Assembly: GCF_001425175.1 (NCBI RefSeq)
Contig: NZ_LMDV01000011.1
Coordinates: 15,245 to 79,244, forward strand
From: Nocardioides sp. Root1257
Lineage (GTDB): Bacteria > Actinomycetota > Actinomycetes > Propionibacteriales > Nocardioidaceae
Length of the DNA: 64,000 bases
Direction: 5' to 3'
In this document: positions 25,832 through 33,278 of the stretch, one piece after another
Layout: each line of letters starts with the position of its first letter
Numbering within the stretch: the first letter of the stretch is position 1
Position numbers and translations under genes: made by a program
The notes under the pieces: model-generated
Told to the model about the DNA's origin: nothing
What the model saw: the letters and a program-made list of their open reading frames with translations, nothing else
The model's database searches: none

Positions 25832-26203
25832 CTCAAGTACGACGCTGACGCGATCCCGGCGGCGGTCGAGAACCTCGAGCCAGCCCCGGTCGCCAAGCGC
25901 ACCTTGACCGTCCTGACCAAGAGGGCGACCGCGAGCAAGAAGGGCAGGATCGCGGTCGAGGTCGGCTGCGCCAGTGCATGCGCCGCCTGCACCGGCAAGG
26001 TGCAGATCGCTTCGGCCGTCAAGAAGTCCTTGATTAAGAAGGTCTCTGTAAGGTCCGGGCACAAGAAGGTCATCCGGTTCACGCTGCCGCGAGAAGCCAC
26101 AAAGAACCTCGCGAAGGGCAAGGCCGTGAAGGTGCGGGTGATCCTCAGGGGAACCGGCGCGACTACCGCGCCCAAGGCGGTGGTGATCATCGTCCGACGC
26201 TGA
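25832..26203 (+). pseudogene. C-terminal tail of a secreted repeat protein, 5' truncated
   Basis: An open + frame of about 123 residues ending at 26203 has no start of its own. It contains a Lys/Ala-rich beta-type stretch (KRTLTVLTKRATASKKGR, VEVGCASACAACTGKVQIA, VIRFTLPREATKNLAKGKAV) like the C-terminal domains of secreted actinobacterial glycosidases and adhesins, with paired cysteines. The join to the reverse-strand integrase fragment at about 25832 is abrupt. The longer + frame to the left is antisense to the integrase and is not coding. Confidence 0.6.
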
Positions 26204-26250
26204 GCCAACGCGGTCGCCTCACGCTGTCAGCCCGAGTGGGATCGTAGGTG

Positions 26251-26288
26251 GGATCGGCCCGATCGAGAGTCCTCGATCGGGCCGATCC
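26251..26288. terminator. Perfect 17-bp stem-loop, bidirectional terminator
   Basis: GGATCGGCCCGATCGAG, loop AGTC, then CTCGATCGGGCCGATCC, followed by TATTTCC. It lies between two convergent features, the + strand tail ending at 26203 and the reverse-strand gene ending at 26321, and would stop transcription from both sides. Confidence 0.85.
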
Positions 26289-26320
26289 TATTTCCAAGTC
26301 GGCGCGAAACCGACCGTCCG

Positions 26321-26599
26321 TCAGACGAACTGCTCGAGGATGCGAGACATGGCCGCGAAGTGCCTTCCTTTGGCGTCAGCAAGGGCGCTCGATCGCTGCA
26401 TCGCGTCGGCAAGGCCTCTCAGCGAGCAGGCCGCTCTGCCGATGTCTCCCAGGTCCAGCATCTGGAGCTCGAGCGCAACGATGTCGCTGTGCTCCTCCGA
26501 CTTCTTGGCCGTGGCCTTGAGTTCCGCCAAGTGGAACCCGAGTGCTCGCCTGGCAGGCTCTGGGAGCTCGCCAAAGCTCAGCCGATCGCTTTCGCTCAT
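26321..26599 (-). CDS. Small hypothetical protein downstream of the integrase
   Basis: 92 residues, mostly helical (LPEPARRALGFHLAELKATA, EEHSDIVALELQMLDL, LRGLADAMQRSSALADAK). The ATG at 26599 shares one base with the integrase stop (TGATG), so it is translationally coupled; a GTG one codon upstream is also possible. No domain recognised. It ends before the 17-bp terminator. Confidence 0.55.
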   Translation of the reverse strand: MSESDRLSFGELPEPARRALGFHLAELKATAKKSEEHSDIVALELQMLDLGDIGRAACSLRGLADAMQRSSALADAKGRHFAAMSRILEQFV

Positions 26600-27825
26600 C
26601 ACTTCTCGCTTTCAAAGAGGCCGCGGGGGTCGAGGATGCGGATGCTGTTGCGCTCCACGTAGTGCTTACGAGTGACCGCATCGTCCTTGTGTCGGAGCAG
26701 GTCGCGGGCCGCTTCGAGATCCAGGTGCTCGTTGGCCTTAGTCCCGAGGGTGTGCCGCATCGAATGCGGGTGCACCCAGGCCAGGTCTGTGTCGCGCACC
26801 AGGTCCCTAAGCGCACGGCGGAAGTTCGCGTGCGTGACCGGTCGGCCGGTCCGGGTCGCGAAGACGAAGTCGTCCGGAGCGGGTGACGTCGGCATCCTGG
26901 TCTCGAGGACGGCGACGACGCGCTCGTGGAGTGCGATGATGTCGATGGTGCCGCCCTTGGTCGGCCCCAGGCCGGTGACGGCGCCCCGCTGCTCCAAGAG
27001 GGTGTGCCGAACCGTGACGGTCGGCGGCTCCGTCTCGAGGTCGACGTCAGACCACGTCAGCGCCAAGAGCTCTCCGAGCCGCAGGCCCAGGTGGCGGAGC
27101 AGGATGAGTCCGTGCCAGAGCGTGTCACTCGCCCCGTGGCCGGTCCTGAACCAGCCCTCGGCCATTTGTGTCAGACGCGTCGCTTCTTCGTCCGTGAGCG
27201 CGCGCACCTTCGGTTGGCGCCGCTGAGGACTCGCCGTGCCGTCGAGTGGGTTCCCGTCACGCAGTCCTCGGTCGGCCGTCCACCGCAGAAGAAGGCGCAT
27301 CACGTTCCGTGGTTGCGCGCCGTGCAGCGGGATGCGGTCGCCGTTCTCGTCGAGGCGGTACTCGCCGGCCACCCAAGCCCCGTTGTCGGAGCGGTGGCCC
27401 TGGTGACGGGCGAACAATCCCTCGAGGAGCACATGCTGGACCCGAGCGCGGTCGAGACTGGTGACGGTTTCGTGTCCGAGGACAGGGGAGAGGGTGCCTC
27501 GCCAGCACGCGCGGTACTGCTCGATCGTCGACGGGCGTCGGCTGGTGCGGGCCAGCGCGGTGAACCATAGTTCGGCTGCTTCGTCGAGGGTGAGGTCCCT
27601 GACCTCCGCGGCGTCGACCTGGCGGGTACGCCAGTCTTCCAGGGCCTCCCGCACCCGCTCAGCGGCCAGCTCCCTGCAGTCACCCTTCGTGGGCGCGTCG
27701 ACTGCGACGCGGTGGTACCCGCCGGCGTCGTCGCGCCATCGGACCTTCGAGACCCACAGTCGATCCTTGACCTGGGTTGGTCGGATGTCGCCGTGGCCGC
27801 CGAGGGGGATCGGTCGGCGGCCCAT
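26599..27825 (-). CDS. Tyrosine recombinase/integrase
   Basis: 408 residues, full length. The N-terminal arm-binding and SAM-like core-binding regions (ATG 27825, MGRRPIPLGGHGDIR; TLDEAAELWFTALARTSRRP) precede the catalytic domain with LGLRLGELLALTWSDVDLE (first Arg), HPHSMRHTLGTKANEH (HxxR) and LLRHKDDAVTRKHYVE (His and Tyr). It would catalyse integration and excision of the element. It begins one base into the stop of the excisionase-like gene. Unrelated in detail to the truncated integrase at 25066-25832, so two elements have used this locus. Confidence 0.92.
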   Translation of the reverse strand: MGRRPIPLGGHGDIRPTQVKDRLWVSKVRWRDDAGGYHRVAVDAPTKGDCRELAAERVREALEDWRTRQVDAAEVRDLTLDEAAELWFTALARTSRRPSTIEQYRACWRGTLSPVLGHETVTSLDRARVQHVLLEGLFARHQGHRSDNGAWVAGEYRLDENGDRIPLHGAQPRNVMRLLLRWTADRGLRDGNPLDGTASPQRRQPKVRALTDEEATRLTQMAEGWFRTGHGASDTLWHGLILLRHLGLRLGELLALTWSDVDLETEPPTVTVRHTLLEQRGAVTGLGPTKGGTIDIIALHERVVAVLETRMPTSPAPDDFVFATRTGRPVTHANFRRALRDLVRDTDLAWVHPHSMRHTLGTKANEHLDLEAARDLLRHKDDAVTRKHYVERNSIRILDPRGLFESEK

Positions 27826-28079
27826 CAGGCGGCCCCACCGGTCTGCTCGTGCCAGTACGCGTCGTACGCGTCGCGGGTGTAGTAGACGCGCCCGGCCACC
27901 CGGACGTGTGCCGGCCCGACGCCGCGCGAGCGCCAGTTCGTCAACGTCTTTGTGGTGACGCCGAGCGCCTCGGCGACACACTCAGAGGTAAGAAGGTCGG
28001 TTACCCGACGTAGGTCGAGGACCATGCCTGTCTGCGCGGTCGTGTGAGGTTGCTGGCTGATGGAGTCATTTGTCTGCAT
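27825..28079 (-). CDS. Excisionase-like helix-turn-helix protein
   Basis: 84 residues with a MerR/excisionase-type winged helix: LTSECVAEALGVTTKTLTNW and RSRGVGPAHVRVAGRVYYTR. Such proteins bend att DNA to favour excision and may repress the divergent operon. ATG 28079 is preceded by AGGAGGTC only two bases away, so a downstream ATG (residue 19) is an alternative. Its stop shares a base with the integrase start. Faces the + strand genes across a spacer with a clear promoter/operator. Confidence 0.8.
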   Translation of the reverse strand: MQTNDSISQQPHTTAQTGMVLDLRRVTDLLTSECVAEALGVTTKTLTNWRSRGVGPAHVRVAGRVYYTRDAYDAYWHEQTGGAA

Positions 28080-28147
28080 GACCTCCTACATGCGGAGTTT
28101 TTCGAACGCCGGCTCTCCGCCGGATCGCTCGCGCTCGACGACGCGAC

Positions 28148-28176
28148 TTGACGTACGTAAGTAACCGACTTACGCT
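28148..28176 (+). promoter_or_regulatory. Promoter with an embedded inverted-repeat operator
   Basis: -35 TTGACG at 28148-28153, 17-base spacer and -10 TACGCT at 28171-28176, pointing to the + strand gene at 28202. CGTAAGT (28156-28162), AACCG, ACTTACG (28168-28174) is a perfect 7-base inverted repeat lying over the spacer and -10, the arrangement of a repressor site. The neighbouring excisionase-like or coiled-coil helix-turn-helix protein is the obvious candidate (inference). Confidence 0.65.
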
Positions 28177-28201
28177 AGTGAAACAGTCTCGAGGGGGTTA
28201 C

Positions 28202-28531
28202 GTGGAAACTGATCTTCCGCACTTCACATCGGTCACCGATAGCGACTTCTGGCGCGCCTTCGAGCGACGCCTCGCGACGAAGCCCTGCCTGAGCGGTAGG
28301 ACCCAGGAGCGTCACGAACTTGTCGTCGCGGCGTACGCGGACATGACCACCCGGCCCGCGACTCTGCCGGGCCCGGTCGAGTACGCGGATACGGTCTACC
28401 GCCTCCGCTACACGCTCGGACCTTCGGTCTCGAGCGCCACGCGCGAACGCTTGCGCCAGGAGAATGAAGCGGACGCGCTCCTCCTTCTGGCGGAGGGGGT
28501 AAGTCCCGAACTACTCGGACTCGCCGGCTGA
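28202..28531 (+). CDS. Hypothetical protein of a mobile element
   Basis: 109 residues from a GTG at 28202 preceded by GAGGGGG at 5 bases; the frame runs further upstream but across the promoter. Visible pieces are FTSVTDSDFWRAFERRLATK and VSSATRERLRQENEADALLLLAEG, both likely helical. No domain recognised. First gene after the promoter at 28148; its end overlaps the convergent helix-turn-helix gene by 21 bases. Confidence 0.55.
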   Translation: METDLPHFTSVTDSDFWRAFERRLATKPCLSGRTQERHELVVAAYADMTTRPATLPGPVEYADTVYRLRYTLGPSVSSATRERLRQENEADALLLLAEGVSPELLGLAG

Positions 28532-28927
28532 GGACGGGTCGGACGGGAGGAAGACGCGTGTGCCTCGCGCAGAACCGTCGGCGATCTCGAGTCGTCCAGC
28601 ATCGATCCAGTTGTAGATGGTCTGCGGCGTGACTCCGAGTCGCTCCGCTGCCTCGCGTACGGAGTGGGTGCCAGGCGGGTGGGCAGGCGGGGGACGGGAA
28701 CCGCGAGCCGTCGCCTGGTTGCGGGCCACGGTCGCGTTCTCGTAGCCCGCGAACGCGGCGATCTCGGACCACGTCCACCCGAGGTCGTGGGCCTCTCGCA
28801 ACAGACGGTGACGTTCCTCGGTGAGTTGCTTGCGCTGTTGATCGAGCGCGTCGCGCTCGGCCCTCAGCGCTTGGAGGCGATCGCGTACCCAGTCCCGGTC
28901 TGAGCGCGCGTCTGGTCGATCACCCAC
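28511..28927 (-). CDS. Coiled-coil plus helix-turn-helix DNA-binding protein
   Basis: 138 residues. Residues 10-45 form a charged coiled coil (DRLQALRAERDALDQQRKQL), then a helix-turn-helix-like stretch (GWTWSEIAAFAGYENATVAR), and residues 88-130 an excisionase/MerR-type helix-turn-helix (SVREAAERLGVTPQTIYNW, IDAGRLEIADG). A regulator of the element is likely. ATG 28927, divergent from the gene at 29012 and convergent with the one ending at 28531. Confidence 0.7.
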   Translation of the reverse strand: MGDRPDARSDRDWVRDRLQALRAERDALDQQRKQLTEERHRLLREAHDLGWTWSEIAAFAGYENATVARNQATARGSRPPPAHPPGTHSVREAAERLGVTPQTIYNWIDAGRLEIADGSARGTRVFLPSDPSSAGESE

Positions 28928-29011
28928 CCGCGGATCCTCTCACGCTGTGTCATGGGGCGGGCTCCGCTGCACGCGCGTTGTCAGGACCTAACGGCCCGGA
29001 TAGGAGGAGCC

Positions 29012-29410
29012 TTGGATGAGGAGTTCGAGCCCAATGAGATCGCGGACCTTCTCGCGCCGTTCTGGACTCTGCAGCGAACAGCGGAAGCCCTAGGCATCGC
29101 TGTGGGAGAACTGGAACGTCGGACCGCATCCGGATCTGTGCTGGGTCTCGTGCCCGAAGGAGGAGCGGCGCACTATCCGGTCTGGCAGTTCCGGCGGCGA
29201 CCAGACGGAGTCGTTGAGGTCAAGCCTGCCTTCGCCTCCTTCATCGGTGTGCTGCACGGCTCGGCCAACCCGTGGAGCATTGTCATCCTGCTGCGCACGC
29301 CTGCGTCGGAGCTCGGCGACATGACGCCAGAGGAATGGGATAGGTCGGGCGGAAATAGTGCAGGCCTGACTGAACTGGCTCGCCTCCTCGCATCGGAGTG
29401 GAAGCGATGA
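29012..29410 (+). CDS. Small protein resembling Xre/MbcA/ParS-type antitoxins
   Basis: 132 residues if started at TTG 29012, which has an AGGAGG ribosome site four bases away; the frame itself is open to an ATG at 28952. WTLQRTAEALGIAVGELERR looks like a helix-turn-helix, and the ending SIVILLRTPASELGDMTPEEWDRSG followed by LARLLASEW resembles the toxin-binding domain of MbcA/ParS antitoxins. The usual RES-domain toxin is absent; the next gene (ATGA overlap) is DUF6221-like. The family assignment is tentative. Confidence 0.5.
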   Translation: MDEEFEPNEIADLLAPFWTLQRTAEALGIAVGELERRTASGSVLGLVPEGGAAHYPVWQFRRRPDGVVEVKPAFASFIGVLHGSANPWSIVILLRTPASELGDMTPEEWDRSGGNSAGLTELARLLASEWKR

Positions 29411-29826
29411 GAGGAGACCCGGCGGACTTCCTCTCCGCTCGGCTCACCGAGGACGAGGAGCGGGTGGACTCACTCCTCCTGTACCTCGAGGCTCTGCCGC
29501 GACTCGAACCTGCGTCGGCGACAACTTCGGCCGTGGAGATCTCGTGGTCAGCCGATCCAGGTCACCATGATCACTTCCTGCGACTTCATCCCAATCGAGT
29601 CGAGGTCTGGTTCCGGGAGGACCCGCGTCGCCTCGAGCACGACCTGTCCGCTCGACGACAGATCGCTGCCGACCATCGGGCCACTGACGGTGGGGCCTGT
29701 GCGATCTGTGTCGAGACCCTTGCCGAGCGGCCGCGCCCGGTCACGTATCCGTGCCCGACGCTCTGCCGCCTCACCTGGAGATACGCCGATCACCCCGACT
29801 ACAACGACTCGTGGAACGACTCGTGA
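29407..29826 (+). CDS. DUF6221-like protein
   Basis: 139 residues from the ATG at 29407 that overlaps the preceding stop (ATGA). The start DPADFLSARLTEDEERVD, the central RQIAADHRATDGGACAIC and the ending YPCPTLCRLTWRYADHPDYN follow the pattern of DUF6221, a small family common in actinobacteria and their phages: helix, a Cys pair, then PCPTLxxLxxxYADHPDY. Function unknown. Confidence 0.6.
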   Translation: MRGDPADFLSARLTEDEERVDSLLLYLEALPRLEPASATTSAVEISWSADPGHHDHFLRLHPNRVEVWFREDPRRLEHDLSARRQIAADHRATDGGACAICVETLAERPRPVTYPCPTLCRLTWRYADHPDYNDSWNDS

Positions 29827-30241
29827 CCGACCGCCGCCGCAGATGCCGGCACGGCGACCGCGCGACAGCGCTTCCCGACGGGTGGGGTCCATGCGACTCA
29901 TAGATAAGGCCTCGCTTCGCTCGGCGGGCCGGTGTTGCGTCGATGGCGATCCGGTGTCGGGGCGAGTCGATTCGAAGGTCGTGATGGTGTCGATTGTGGT
30001 GTCTCGCTGTCTTGCCGTTGTCTGTCCTTCGCCTCTCGCTACCTGGTGCTCGGTGGATCGTTGTGTTCGTGTCTGCGCCGTCGCTTCGACGGAGTCGAAG
30101 AGGAGGTTCGGCCTGAGAGTGCGTTCACTGAGGATTCAGGCGTCGGTCTATCCACCCAGATGGAGCGTTCGCGGACCAGAATCGCGGCCCACTTCCTGCG
30201 CCCGGCCGCCGGTTCCTCTGTGCATACGCATGTTCACCGCC
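29827..30241. other. T-rich non-coding stretch ahead of the nuclease operon
   Basis: About 415 bases without a supported gene; the frame of the following gene is open across it but has unlike codon use. It is noticeably richer in T than its surroundings and contains CTTCGAC-GGA-GTCGAAG (30084-30100), a perfect 7-bp hairpin followed directly by AGGAGG. It probably holds the promoter and leader of the operon starting at 30242. Confidence 0.4.
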
Positions 30242-31744
30242 ATGAGCGATTCAATTCCTAAAGAGCACCTGTCCGACGCCACGTCGTATCCGATCAGCGG
30301 CCACCTTCCGACCCGACTGAGCGGCAATCGGCAAGCGCCGACATCGCTGGACCCGTACGACGAGATCTTCGGCGACGTCGGTCCTTACCCCGGTGCAACC
30401 GGCTTCGCGCACGCCCCAGGCATGGCGGCAGCCGGAGGGCCTGCGCTGCCCGCTGCCTATCGCCGAGCGCCGACGACGTTCGACCCAAATCGTCAGACCT
30501 TGGCCAGACGCAACGCGGCCATCCACCTGCTGGGAGCACTTGCGTCGTACGGCTCCGTCACGAACAACCAGGCGGCGACGTTCACGAACCAGCCGTCGCT
30601 CGCCGACCCTCGCTCCGACCTCATCGCCAACTTGTTCGCCGCAGGACTGATCGACATCGCGAGCCCGTATCTCGGCCAGGGCCTGGGCGCAGCCCGCGAT
30701 GGAACGGTCGGCTATCAGCTCGGGGACCTGAACATCGTTCGACGGCTGATCCAGCAGCTGTCGGTCGCCGAGGCAGTGGCCATCACCGGCGGACGCCCCC
30801 TCCCGACCAACGCCGTGCATGTCCGCCACGACACGCTGGGCGCCGAGCTCGCGCTGCGCGCTGCAGGGCATCTCAAGATCGGAACGGTCCTCGGGCCGCA
30901 CCTCTCGTCTTTCGCTGACCTGACGGCTATGTGCCGTTACCCATCTGCCGGTCGAGGCGGCCCGGACCTCACTCTCGTGCGGGACGATGGTCTCCGCGTC
31001 GCCATCGAGATCACCTCGTCGATCGGAGAGAAGTTCACGGCTAAGGTCGAGCGCTGGATGCAGGTCCTCGCGGAGAGTCCGCTCGAAACGTCTGGGTTGA
31101 CGGTTGTCTTCCTGGTGGCCCCACCTCCGGCTGCGGTCCTGCGGCACGGCGATCGCGTCCGCCGAACCGTCTATCGGGAGGTCGGCAAAGCGGTGCGGAC
31201 GTTTCCCGGATCTTCAAGAGACCGTACGGCCAACCGCGTGGGTGTGGCGACCTGGAGAGAGTGGTTTCCAAGACCTCATCTGGCAACTGAGCGGTTCGGG
31301 TGGCTGGAGGTGGACAGGCCCAACGGGGAGGCGTCCCAGTGGACGCGCTGCCGCATGTGGGACCCACGTCAACGTCCGCTCGCCGACGACACCCGCGTCG
31401 CCCTCCGGTCCGTCATCTCCGCAGCGTCGATCCTCTCCCAGACGCCCTTCTGGCTCCGGGAGCGGCACTCGCCGGCAGTTCTGTCGGCCGACCTTCTCCG
31501 TTCAGCCGTCGGTGTGCCGCAGGACGTAGACCCGCTGCGGGACAGGTCCGCCCGGCGGCCGACCGGGGCATCGCAGGGCGTCGCCGGCGCGACGTGCCTA
31601 CCCGCCTATCTGATCGGTCCGGCCGATAGCCCGGAGCGTGCTGCACGCCAGCGCGTGACCAGTCCGATCGGGGTCACGCCTCCGCCCCTCCCGGACCCGG
31701 CGTTCGGCCACAAGCTCGAGCGTCCAGAGGAGCGCAGGGCATGA
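30242..31744 (+). CDS. Putative replication-relaxation-like protein with PD-(D/E)XK-type nuclease fold
   Basis: 500 residues from ATG 30242 (another in-frame ATG at 30230). After a disordered N-terminus, residues ~85-160 form a winged helix (NAAIHLLGALASYGSVTNNQ, PRSDLIANLFAAGLIDIA). Residues ~235-300 show the order of a restriction-endonuclease-like core: GGPDLTLVRDDGLRVAIEIT with candidate catalytic Asp and Glu, then a Lys in EKFTAKVERWMQVL. The layout recalls replication-relaxation proteins of actinobacterial conjugative elements. The last 70 residues are Pro/Arg-rich. It is coupled by ATGA to the mIHF-like gene. A true nuclease is inference. Confidence 0.55.
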   Translation: MSDSIPKEHLSDATSYPISGHLPTRLSGNRQAPTSLDPYDEIFGDVGPYPGATGFAHAPGMAAAGGPALPAAYRRAPTTFDPNRQTLARRNAAIHLLGALASYGSVTNNQAATFTNQPSLADPRSDLIANLFAAGLIDIASPYLGQGLGAARDGTVGYQLGDLNIVRRLIQQLSVAEAVAITGGRPLPTNAVHVRHDTLGAELALRAAGHLKIGTVLGPHLSSFADLTAMCRYPSAGRGGPDLTLVRDDGLRVAIEITSSIGEKFTAKVERWMQVLAESPLETSGLTVVFLVAPPPAAVLRHGDRVRRTVYREVGKAVRTFPGSSRDRTANRVGVATWREWFPRPHLATERFGWLEVDRPNGEASQWTRCRMWDPRQRPLADDTRVALRSVISAASILSQTPFWLRERHSPAVLSADLLRSAVGVPQDVDPLRDRSARRPTGASQGVAGATCLPAYLIGPADSPERAARQRVTSPIGVTPPPLPDPAFGHKLERPEERRA

Positions 31745-32148
31745 GCGACATGACGGCCCAGCGGAGCGCCCTGGCTGACGCTCGACGGCTGCGCGCGGAG
31801 TTCCTTCACGACGTCCATCTCGGGAGGACTATGCCGATCGACCTCCTGGACGCCGCTCGGGAGGACTGGGCGATCCCATTGCGACAGATGAGCCTCGAGC
31901 AGGTCTTCCTGTCATCGGGCATGAGCGCCCGAGGGTGGCGTCTTGTCCGCACCCGGATGCTCGCCACACTCGGCATCGAGGTCCGCCGCGCGGACCTGAC
32001 AGTTGGCTGGGTGATCGATCCGCGTGCCGGAGGAAGGCGCCACTACGCCTTGGGCGACGCCCTCCGCGACCGCGATCAGGCGCCGTGGCCAGGCTTCCCC
32101 TGGTTGCCTCGACCAGGCGCGTCCGAACCGGAAGAGCGAAGCGTATGA
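31741..32148 (+). CDS. Actinobacterial integration host factor (mIHF)-like protein
   Basis: 135 residues. Residues 8-80 follow the mIHF pattern: a basic N-terminal helix (ALADARRLRAEFLHDVHLGR), DLLDAAREDWAIPLRQMSLEQVF, then the helix-two-turn-helix region SSGMSARGWRLVRTRMLATLGI. mIHF binds and bends DNA and is required for integration by actinobacterial phage integrases. A ~55-residue extension (VGWVIDPRAGGRRHYALGDA) is extra. ATGA overlap with both neighbours makes this the centre of a coupled three-gene unit. Confidence 0.6.
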   Translation: MSDMTAQRSALADARRLRAEFLHDVHLGRTMPIDLLDAAREDWAIPLRQMSLEQVFLSSGMSARGWRLVRTRMLATLGIEVRRADLTVGWVIDPRAGGRRHYALGDALRDRDQAPWPGFPWLPRPGASEPEERSV

Positions 32149-32960
32149 CTGCGTCGCGTCTCGACAACGTCATCGCCGTGATCGGGGACCTTCACGGTGA
32201 CCGGATGTGGGCGAACGCGCGCCTGCAGTCCCTCGGCGAGAGGGGCATCCAGGCAGCCATCCAGGTCGGTGACTTCGGCGTCTGGCCTGGCGGTTCGGGC
32301 AAGCAGTACCTACGCACCGTCGACGCGGTCTGCGCGAAGTACGACCTCACTCTGAAGGTGGTGGACGGGAACCACGAGGATCACGCCAGGCTGCAAATGC
32401 TGTGGAAAAACCCCAAGCGACGGGACGAGAGCGGATCACCTCTCCCGCTCTACCTCACGGATCACATCGCCATCCTGCCGCGGGGCTGGCGCTGGACGAT
32501 GGGACGGCGGACCTTCGTCGCGCTCGGCGGCGCTCCGAGCATCGACTTCGAATACAGGACCCGTGGGAAGGACTGGTGGCCGGAGGAGCAGATGACTCAG
32601 GACGACGTCGACCGAACCGTCGCCGGCGGGTACGCAGACGTCATGGTGACCCACGACGCGCCCGGACCGCCTTGGTGCGTACCTCAGGTCGGCGAGATCT
32701 TGCGTTCGAACCCGATGGGCTGGTCAGATCGCGGGGTCGACTACGCCCGCGTCGGGCGGGAGCTGGTCACTGAGGCAGTTCTCGGCATACGTCCGCGGCT
32801 TCATATCCATGGCCACTATCACGTGAGCGGCCAGGCGACGGTACGTCTGCCGGGCGCCGACCACGACACCCGAGTGTGGTCTCTCGACAAGAACGGCAAG
32901 GCCGGGAACGTCCGGTTGCTCGATCTCGACACGCTCGACGATCCCGCGCTCCGACCATAG
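32145..32960 (+). CDS. Calcineurin-like metallophosphoesterase
   Basis: 271 residues from ATG 32145, overlapping the mIHF-like stop. The five metal motifs are present: VIGDLHGDRMW (DxH), QVGDFGVW (GD), VDGNHEDHARL (GNHE), MVTHDAPGPPW (H) and HIHGHYHVSG (GHxH). Such enzymes hydrolyse phosphomonoesters or phosphodiesters with two metal ions; substrates range from nucleotides to nucleic acids. Last gene of the nuclease/mIHF unit. Confidence 0.85.
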   Translation: MTASRLDNVIAVIGDLHGDRMWANARLQSLGERGIQAAIQVGDFGVWPGGSGKQYLRTVDAVCAKYDLTLKVVDGNHEDHARLQMLWKNPKRRDESGSPLPLYLTDHIAILPRGWRWTMGRRTFVALGGAPSIDFEYRTRGKDWWPEEQMTQDDVDRTVAGGYADVMVTHDAPGPPWCVPQVGEILRSNPMGWSDRGVDYARVGRELVTEAVLGIRPRLHIHGHYHVSGQATVRLPGADHDTRVWSLDKNGKAGNVRLLDLDTLDDPALRP

Positions 32961-33043
32961 AAGGCGGGCTCTGGTGCAGGCAACGACCTTGAGTTCGTCG
33001 ACCGACGCCGTGGGATGCCGGCCGGCGAACTTGGGTCTTCACG

Positions 33044-33211
33044 TCAGGGGCGCTTGCAGGCGGTGCAGCGTGGTGCACCTGCGGCCCGCGCCGTCATCGA
33101 CGCCAGAGACTCCTGCCACTCGTGTCCGCGAGGGCACTTCCACCAAACGGGGTGATGGCTGACGTCGTGGTGCTCGTAGCCGTCGAACCAGATGAATGTG
33201 CCGTCTTTCAT
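33044..33211 (-). CDS. Small zinc-ribbon protein (possibly frameshifted)
   Basis: A short reverse frame from ATG 33211 gives 55 residues, MKDGTFIWFDGYEHHDVSHH then PVWWKCPRGHEWQESL and ending APRCTACKRP. The CPxGH plus CxxC arrangement is that of treble-clef zinc-ribbon proteins (VWWKCxxGHEW). Similarity seems to extend further upstream in the same frame (TPARGATPGCRSHQKNIFP), yet the only good ribosome site and ATG (CAGGAGAACCACATG, start 33278) lie in a different frame, so the gene may carry a frameshift near 33275. Confidence 0.55.
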   Translation of the reverse strand: MKDGTFIWFDGYEHHDVSHHPVWWKCPRGHEWQESLASMTARAAGAPRCTACKRP

Positions 33212-33278
33212 CGGGAAGATGTTTTTCTGGTGCGAACGGCAGCCCGGGGTCGCGCCGCGTGCTGGGGTTGGTACGCAT

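Larger units (their letters stand above)
25066..25832 (-). pseudogene. Tyrosine integrase, C-terminal catalytic half only
   Basis: The reverse frame carries the catalytic domain of an L5-like phage/ICE integrase: GRTGARFGEMAALKVRRLDL (first Arg), STFRHTFTTA, HELRHTAASLAI (HxxR) and MLGHASATMTLDTYGHLFDD (His and nucleophilic Tyr). All sequence before the first Arg box, meaning the arm-binding and core-binding domains, is absent: at about 25832 the DNA becomes the end of an unrelated + strand gene. The 3' end reads straight through the tRNA-Glu-like att core (NGIRTRATAVKVRKSDD). It is the relic of an older integrated element. Confidence 0.85.
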
